A program made the translations under genes and the position numbers. Under the pieces are notes generated by a model. That model worked only from the letters and a program-made list of their open reading frames with translations, ran no database searches and had not been told where the DNA came from. DNA of 42,267 nucleotides from Nemertoderma westbladi. Its lineage: Eukaryota > Xenacoelomorpha > Nemertodermatida > Nemertodermatidae. Below, in pieces: positions 41,101 through 42,267 of the stretch; the first letter of the stretch is position 1, and each line of letters starts with the position of its first letter. The DNA lies in NCBI GenBank assembly GCA_032718475.1, contig JAUCBJ010001657.1, positions 1 through 42,267 of the forward strand. Direction: 5' to 3'.

Positions 41101-42267
41101 TTTGGCCTTTCCTTTGGCCAAACTTGACCGGCTTCTCTTGGCATTCCCTGGCCTTGTGTCCACTCTTCACACATCGCGAGCAGATTTTATTGCTCGACGC
41201 GTAATCTATCTGGTCTTGCCTCGGTAGCGCCTGCCAGTACCTGCAGTTCATGGTTTTATGAAGCGCATTTGCGTGTAACTGGCATTTGCTCTTTGGGTCG
41301 TAGCCCTCTTTATACAATGCGTTGCGTATCGCAGTTATATTTGTACCAAAGTCCCTACTATTCTTATTGACTGGGTTTGGCCTACTGGACGTACTGGGGT
41401 TATGTTTATTCATGTTGTTATTGTTCCCCTGTCCGTCCCTTGATGTTGTCTTATCTTCGTTTGTCTGTGGACTTGCAGTCCCCTGCGTCGCTGCGTATGG
41501 CAATGATTGTCTGAGCCTCGGCAATGCGTTTGATGTATTGTGCTCTGGTTTGGGCCTGTAGTGATCTGTCTTTGGTCCCTTTCCCAGGCTATCTTCACTA
41601 TAGACTGGGTCCGTTATTAGTTCAGCCTCGTAATTTAAGAAGTTTGACATTTCTTCTAAACCTGGTTCCACACCCTTCTTGTCTCGGGTGGAGAAAGCGA
41701 TCTTCCTCCATTTGTTGCGCAGCCAGCTCGGTAGTGCCTGCGCTATCGTGGTGATGTTATTGGACGCGTTGAGCTCGTATGGCGCGTCTAGCGTCTTCAG
41801 CACGATCAGCGCGTTCTCGACTTTGTTAGCAAACGTCTTAATGCTAACGGGATTATCCTGTAGGCCACCCGATGTTATGCCTCTCAGCGTCTGCCTGATG
41901 ATCTTGGCCGGGTGCCCGTATTCCCTATCCAGTGCCCGCCATGCTGTCGCGAAGCCGTTCTCTATTCCTTGATATTGCCTCACGATGTCGTATGCTGGGC
42001 CTCCCGTGTACACTTGTAGATACTTTAGGCACTCCGCCTGCGTCAAGTTTTTTGTTAGTATCTCGTTACTATACATTCGCCGAAACTGTAAATATTCTTC
42101 CGGCCTGCTCCCATCGAATTTGAATGGTTCCACGGGTGGTAATTCGATCCTCGTTTTCAACGCATCGATCAACGTGGCCATCCCCATTGCCTGCGCTTCT
42201 AATGGATTCGACGGGTGCTGTATAGTTTCCCCTGTCTGGTGCGGTTCGTCCGTCCTATTTCTTGATC
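38108..42267 (-). CDS. gag-pol: BEL/Pao gag-pol polyprotein: gag, zinc knuckle, protease, RT, RNase H, integrase start; 5' end outside
   Basis: The frame is open from the right edge through the first in-window ATG (42185-42187, residue 1 here) to TAA 38108-38110, giving 1359 residues plus 26 upstream codons. Residues about 17-200 are a DUF1759-type gag domain (PFKFDGSRPEEYLQF). A CCHC knuckle spans C336-C349, preceded by CQLH...HKT..C. The aspartic protease has DSGA at 401-404. The RT has LRMVVDAS (699-706), an Asp at 745 and YVDD at 821-824. RNase H has FSDAS (1007-1011), Glu1051, Asp1080 and NPADLLSR (1123-1130). The end is the HH half of the integrase zinc domain, cut by the TAA. Order and motifs match BEL/Pao (Peptidase_A17 type). 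Gag and pol are in one frame here. The gag-to-RNase H part looks undamaged. Confidence 0.9.
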   Translation of the reverse strand, partial: SRNRTDEPHQTGETIQHPSNPLEAQAMGMATLIDALKTRIELPPVEPFKFDGSRPEEYLQFRRMYSNEILTKNLTQAECLKYLQVYTGGPAYDIVRQYQGIENGFATAWRALDREYGHPAKIIRQTLRGITSGGLQDNPVSIKTFANKVENALIVLKTLDAPYELNASNNITTIAQALPSWLRNKWRKIAFSTRDKKGVEPGLEEMSNFLNYEAELITDPVYSEDSLGKGPKTDHYRPKPEHNTSNALPRLRQSLPYAATQGTASPQTNEDKTTSRDGQGNNNNMNKHNPSTSSRPNPVNKNSRDFGTNITAIRNALYKEGYDPKSKCQLHANALHKTMNCRYWQALPRQDQIDYASSNKICSRCVKSGHKARECQEKPVKFGQRKGQTMATSTVGAKKRGTVLLGVVPVRVIGEGNRSVTTLMLVDSGAAFTLVEEWVAEEIGLRTRPSRMVVTTISSKDEILEMRTGRCAIAAVAPGCDYGATIDPIQVIESININARRPTNIEVEQYKFLDNIDFSIPDVDVRKVSIIVGMDCPTAHERMQTVFGEDKQSDPVAILTPFGWTLSGPIKSKIPFRMSETSGCMFAGTMQEIGDEGAEEQLKRLLRQDFEGLKETGVGTSVEDKQALQSVEESMTCDEGRYTIGMVWKLPKIPLPDNRGMVLTRLRKLKQTLQRSPEKNEYIHKTIKKYVEKGLAVELPVDEPNTDRTYYLPLHVALDPKKGKLRMVVDASAKTDGKCLNDYLLEGPNIYNSGIEVLLRFRNGKHAFTCDIEGMFNQVRVTEEDSDSQRFLWYNGEEEPPIIPAYKMVVQNMGAKSSSFTTTMAVRDTVKGKEDRYSSRLLAVGFYVDDGMESGNTVEEILETGREVRDILKGSGFNLTKFQSSSEEFIKEIEDKKPESTMDNPTTAKGQDMAIKRTESQQKALGIVWDRKTDELKYQLSQEGADTHTKRGYVSYIARIYDPLGLASPLLVTGKQILKRVYKLKDEWDVEVPEDIKKQWSKWTGDLERMGTYNMPRVYFPDGNMTNLGLHMFSDASLEAYGAALYLVQREGPHKPRLAFSKAKSTPPDSASVPKLELTAARLGVRATAYLVDTIPNIVETHYWTDSMVVLGWLHNERTRYPIFVANRVDEIRATTELERWHYCPTDENPADLLSRGVERHTFLKKEVLWQHGPQFLSDREAWPPMRKVDPGSEVVSEGEEGDSEGEEIYSQMVREIRDVQPGRELCDNPTDKLLSYSSSWYKTKKLVAYWRAFGNFLAGVGKDKKTRTTIDLEGAAKAVIRYEQRKNYGDEVERVGNQQHLRRDSELITLSPQLNEDGILVMNSRVGYNNSIAVPPKPIIIPTGSPIVHQIIWDSHKSILHGGTNRTLTEIRRTYWVKQLRKKV

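Larger units (their letters stand above)
30304..42267 (-). mobile_element. BEL/Pao LTR retrotransposon composite (3' side at left, 5' end outside window)
   Basis: In minus-strand order from the right edge: gag-pol, broken integrase, PPT cassette 1, minisatellites, a second gag-like ORF, PPT cassette 2, a three-knuckle ORF, an LTR copy, PPT cassette 3, and a full LTR copy ending in satellite at 30304. The 5' LTR and the matching target duplication are not in the window. Whether this is one element or several nested and recombined ones cannot be decided here. Confidence 0.75.

Noticed and set aside
38157-42123. Many plus-strand frames opposite gag-pol
   Set aside because: They are antisense shadows of the long minus-strand coding frame with no motifs of their own.

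Overview
The window looks like repeat-dominated DNA from an animal, probably a marine invertebrate. It is AT-rich and contains no recognisable host gene. The only clear proteins belong to a BEL/Pao LTR retrotransposon, a superfamily known from metazoans. I cannot name the species. I saw no tRNA, rRNA or CRISPR array and no bacterial-style operon.

Left part (1-12.5 kb): a minus-strand coiled-coil ORF (602-1744) stays open in the same frame, after one TAA, to the window edge; it may be the N-terminal part of a gag-like gene. It is followed by AT-rich non-coding DNA with small tandem duplications and a cluster of TACCGGTA palindromes. Three inverted-repeat-bounded elements without coding capacity follow: a 1.88-kb element with TTA flanks (6648-8526) carrying a 162-bp satellite, a 0.58-kb element (9344-9924), and a 1.48-kb Tc1/mariner-like element with TA flanks (10556-12032).

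Middle part (12586-30303): a higher-order satellite of nine units, each opened by the same 40-bp hairpin. Each unit holds a variable number of about 146-bp monomers. Most also have a roughly 540-bp spacer flanked by a 105-bp direct repeat, an (ACAG)n tract and a TA-rich end. Most monomers carry, in one orientation, a motif very close to the animal CTCF core. The layout resembles the tandem-repeat-containing non-autonomous elements (pearl/HINE type) described in bivalves and flies.

Right part (30304-42267): a minus-strand BEL/Pao composite inserted in the satellite. Gag-pol (38108 to the right edge, 5' end outside) has a DUF1759-type gag, a zinc knuckle, protease, RT, RNase H and the start of integrase. 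The rest of integrase (37083-38107) is broken by in-frame TAA codons and a frameshift. To its left a polypurine-tract/palindrome cassette occurs three times (near 37.03, 33.56 and 31.34 kb). Between the cassettes lie GTAC-rich minisatellites, a second divergent gag-like ORF, an unfamiliar ORF with three CCHC knuckles, and two near-identical copies of LTR sequence. This is either nested and recombined elements or one element with an unusually long accessory 3' region.
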